Positions 4,485-7,007 of a DNA stretch of 7,007 nt are shown piece after piece. The stretch lies in assembly GCA_043746555.1 (NCBI GenBank), contig JAYTQU010000192.1, positions 1 through 7,007 of the forward strand. The letters run 5' to 3'. Position 1 is the stretch's first letter; every line of letters begins with the position of its first letter. Both the position numbers and the translations under genes were made by a program. The DNA is from CAZQYC01 sp043746555 (GTDB lineage Bacteria; Pseudomonadota; Gammaproteobacteria; Steroidobacterales; Steroidobacteraceae). The notes beneath the pieces were generated by a model that was not told the DNA's origin, made no database searches, and saw nothing but the letters and a program-made list of their open reading frames with translations.

Positions 4485-7007
4485 CGGATCATTCGCCGCA
4501 ACCTGTCGATCATGCAGTGCGCGAACAGGCGCTCGATCCGTCGCGCTCGTACATCGTCGAAGCACCGGCGGGATCGGGAAAAACAGAATTGCTCACGCGA
4601 CGTTATCTGCGCTTGCTTGCTTGCGTGCGCGCGCCGGAAGAGATTCTCGCGATCACGTTTACGCGCAAAGCAGCCGCCGAAATGCGAACCCGCGTCCTCA
4701 AGGCGTTGTCGTTGGCGAACGGCCCGTTGCCGGAAGATCCGATGCACCAGGCGATTTGGCCGTTAGCTTGCGCCGTGCGCGACGTCGACGCCAAACAGGG
4801 ATGGCATTTGCTTTCGCATCCGGCGCGCTTGCGCATCATGACGATCGATGCGCTCAATAGTTCGCTGGCCAAGCAGTTGCCGATTTTATCCGGCGCGGGC
4901 GCCAGTTTGAGCATCGCGCGCGATACACGAAGTCTGTACGCGGAAGTGGTGTTGCGATTGGTCGAACACTTAGGTCATCGCGATACAGCAGCCGAAACAC
5001 TCGGGCGATTACTGCGGCATTTGGATAACCAGTACACGGTGTTGGAAGCGCTGTTATCGAAGGAACTCGCGCGCCGCGAATACTGGCTCGATCTGGGATT
5101 AATGCGATTCGACATGCCGGCGTTACGCCAACGGTTGGAATCGGCGTTGGCAAACGCGATTGCCGACGAGCTCGATGCGTTACGGCAACTTGTTCCCAGC
5201 GACGCACAGCAAGAGATAGTTTCGTTGGTCTCACATGCGGCAGTAGTACTCAACAGTTTGGGCGTCGAAAGTCCGATTGTCGCCTGCGATCGTCTCACCG
5301 AGTTGCCAGGCGCATCGTCCGATGCGTTGCCGCTTTGGCAGGGCATTGCCGATCTGCTGCTAACAAAACAAGGCGAGTGGCGTAAACAAGTCAACAAGAA
5401 CAGTGGATTTCCACCGAACGACAACCTTGCCAAACAACGAATGATGGAGCTGCTGCAATCCTTGAGTGCAGTGCCTGAACTGGCCGAGGCGCTGGATCTT
5501 TCGCGACAACTTCCCAAAGCAAAATACACGAACGCGCAGTGGCAGACGCTGAGCGATCTACTTGACGTGTTGAAATTGTCGATCGCCGAACTTGAAGTGG
5601 TAATGCGCGAACGAGGCGAAGCGGATTACGTGGCAAATGCTATCGCGGCGCGGCGCGCGCTGGGGACCGTTCTCGAACCGACCGATCTTGCCATGCGCGT
5701 GGATTATCGCTTGCAACATTTATTGGTTGACGAATTTCAAGATACCTCGCGCGGACAGGTGGAACTACTGGCGTTGCTGACCGCGGGGTGGAGCGATGGC
5801 GATGGACGAACACTGTTTTGCGTGGGCGATCCGATGCAATCCATCTATCGGTTTCGACACGCCGATGTCGGATTATTTTTGAATCTCAAGCGTCTGGGGC
5901 TGAATCAATTGCGCTTGACGCCGCTTCGTCTCACAGTGAATTTTCGCGCGGAGCGCCCCGTGCTCGACTGGGTAAATAAAACATTCTCCACGACACTGCC
6001 GAAGCACGACGATCCGGAGCGCGGTGCGGTTGCCTTCACCGCTAGCGAAGCGCACGCGCGCGCAGCGGACGAGGGTGGTGTGTTCGTGCACGCGATTATC
6101 GGCGACAAGGCTCATGCACGCGAAACGGAAGCAAAACAAATCGGCGTGCTGGTTTCGCAACTGCGCTCGCAAAAACCCGATGCCAGGATCGCGATCTTGG
6201 TACTCAACCGGCTGCACTTGCAATGGATTATTCGCGAGCTGCATGGTTGCGGCATTGTGTTTAGGGCGGTGGATATCGATCCGCTGGCGCATCGTCCTGC
6301 CATTCAAGATCTCATTGCGCTCACACGGGCGGTCGTGCATTTAGCGGATCGCACGGCCTGGCTTGCGGTGTTGCGTGCGCCATGGTGCGGATTATCGCTG
6401 CGCGATCTGCATGTCCTAGGTACAAGCGAAAGCGGCGCATACGATGAAGGCGAAAACAGCGATAACGACGATGTGAAGGAGACGCTGTGGGAACGCTGCA
6501 ACGATTTGGTCCGCGTGCAGCGACTCTCGAACGAGGGGCGACAATGCATTGCTCGGGTGATTCCGAGTCTGCGCACCGCGGTTTTGAATCGCGCTCGTAT
6601 TGGGCTGCGCGATTGCGTAGAACGCGCGTGGCATGCACTTGGCGGACCCGCAACGCTTACTGATGCGATGTCGTTACAAGATTGCGCGGCGTACTTCGAA
6701 CGCTTGGAGGAGATCGAGCGCAACGGCGATCTCGAAGACGTTGCGCGACTCGAAGAACAGTTGCGCGATCTTTACGCCACGGGAAATTCCGGATCCAATT
6801 CTGTTGAGCTGATGACAATTCATCGCGCCAAGGGATTGGAATTCGATATTGTGATTCTCCCGGCGCTCGATAGCGGCGCGCGCGGCGAGGAATCGCCGTT
6901 GGTGCGTGCGCAGGAACTGCCGCGGGTCGGTGATGCGTCGGCACTACTGTTAGCGCCGATTGCGGCGCGCGGTGACGATAAAGACTCCATTTACGCGTGG
7001 CTCGAAC
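4481..7007 (+). CDS. AddA/RecB-like UvrD-family helicase, 3' end outside the window
   Basis: ATP-dependent superfamily 1 helicase, the likely motor partner of the AddB-like protein in resecting double-strand DNA ends. The frame is open without a stop for 842 codons from a GTG start and is cut off by the window edge. Motifs in order: Walker A APAGSGKT (28-35, K34); motif Ia ILAITFTRKAAAEM; motif II LLVDEFQDTS (DEFQD 417-421); motif III VGDPMQSIYRFR (448-459), with the Q and R typical of UvrD/RecB proteins; motif IV VNFR (N487-R489); motif V TIHRAKGLEFD (779-789). Motif VI, expected as VALTRA, has not been reached. Relatives I recall are around 1,100 residues, so roughly 250 to 300 are missing, including any C-terminal nuclease domain. 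An acidic stretch at about 650-667, after LRAPWCGLSLRDLH, looks like a surface loop. RecB is a possible alternative, but the AddB-like partner argues for the AddA type. Confidence 0.92.
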   Translation, partial: MTDHSPQPVDHAVREQALDPSRSYIVEAPAGSGKTELLTRRYLRLLACVRAPEEILAITFTRKAAAEMRTRVLKALSLANGPLPEDPMHQAIWPLACAVRDVDAKQGWHLLSHPARLRIMTIDALNSSLAKQLPILSGAGASLSIARDTRSLYAEVVLRLVEHLGHRDTAAETLGRLLRHLDNQYTVLEALLSKELARREYWLDLGLMRFDMPALRQRLESALANAIADELDALRQLVPSDAQQEIVSLVSHAAVVLNSLGVESPIVACDRLTELPGASSDALPLWQGIADLLLTKQGEWRKQVNKNSGFPPNDNLAKQRMMELLQSLSAVPELAEALDLSRQLPKAKYTNAQWQTLSDLLDVLKLSIAELEVVMRERGEADYVANAIAARRALGTVLEPTDLAMRVDYRLQHLLVDEFQDTSRGQVELLALLTAGWSDGDGRTLFCVGDPMQSIYRFRHADVGLFLNLKRLGLNQLRLTPLRLTVNFRAERPVLDWVNKTFSTTLPKHDDPERGAVAFTASEAHARAADEGGVFVHAIIGDKAHARETEAKQIGVLVSQLRSQKPDARIAILVLNRLHLQWIIRELHGCGIVFRAVDIDPLAHRPAIQDLIALTRAVVHLADRTAWLAVLRAPWCGLSLRDLHVLGTSESGAYDEGENSDNDDVKETLWERCNDLVRVQRLSNEGRQCIARVIPSLRTAVLNRARIGLRDCVERAWHALGGPATLTDAMSLQDCAAYFERLEEIERNGDLEDVARLEEQLRDLYATGNSGSNSVELMTIHRAKGLEFDIVILPALDSGARGEESPLVRAQELPRVGDASALLLAPIAARGDDKDSIYAWLE

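Noticed and set aside
3927..4565. 212-codon open frame on the - strand across the junction of the two repair genes
   Set aside because: Antisense to the conserved nuclease motif, the iron-sulfur cysteines and the helicase Walker A region; no recognisable domain.
4481..7007. Frameshift or pseudogene in the helicase, since no stop-bounded frame is seen
   Set aside because: Codon-by-codon reading from 4481 to the window end shows no stop, and all helicase motifs up to V lie in one frame; the gene is simply cut by the window edge.

Overview
The window looks like a stretch of chromosome from a proteobacterium, most likely a gammaproteobacterium. It is moderately GC-rich and its protein-coding genes are tightly packed on the + strand. 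The first gene is very close in sequence to the AlaA alanine aminotransferase of enteric bacteria. The next two belong to an AddB-like/AddA-like DNA repair pair that, as I recall, is typical of gamma- and betaproteobacteria. I cannot name a genus from sequence alone.

Layout. Positions 1-153 hold no gene I can support; they are probably the 3' end or trailer of something upstream. A strong intrinsic terminator (154-183) closes that unit. Directly behind it, at about 183-381, is a dense intergenic repeat: four copies of a small palindrome with core TACAnGGATGTA and tails of the form GGAAAYGCAGGA. They are arranged so that about 183-357 folds back on itself as one long imperfect hairpin, and a further half-unit continues to about 381. 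After about 80 bases with possible promoter signals comes alaA (462-1721). A 63-bp gap with a short dyad leads to an 899-residue AddB-like protein (1785-4484). This overlaps by 4 bp (GTGA) with the start of a UvrD/RecB-type helicase (4481 onward), which is open for 842 codons and runs off the end of the window.

How the genes work together. The last two genes are almost certainly translated as a coupled pair and should form a helicase-nuclease that processes double-strand DNA ends for recombination. The helicase subunit shows motifs I, Ia, II, III, IV and V. The AddB-like subunit has no Walker A but has a C-terminal RecB-family nuclease with the four cysteines of an AddB-type iron-sulfur cluster. 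alaA (glutamate-pyruvate transamination) is metabolically unrelated and seems merely adjacent.

The protein-coding part is ordinary core genome. The least explained part is the modular palindromic repeat between the terminator and alaA. I see no CRISPR array, transposase, phage gene, tRNA or rRNA.
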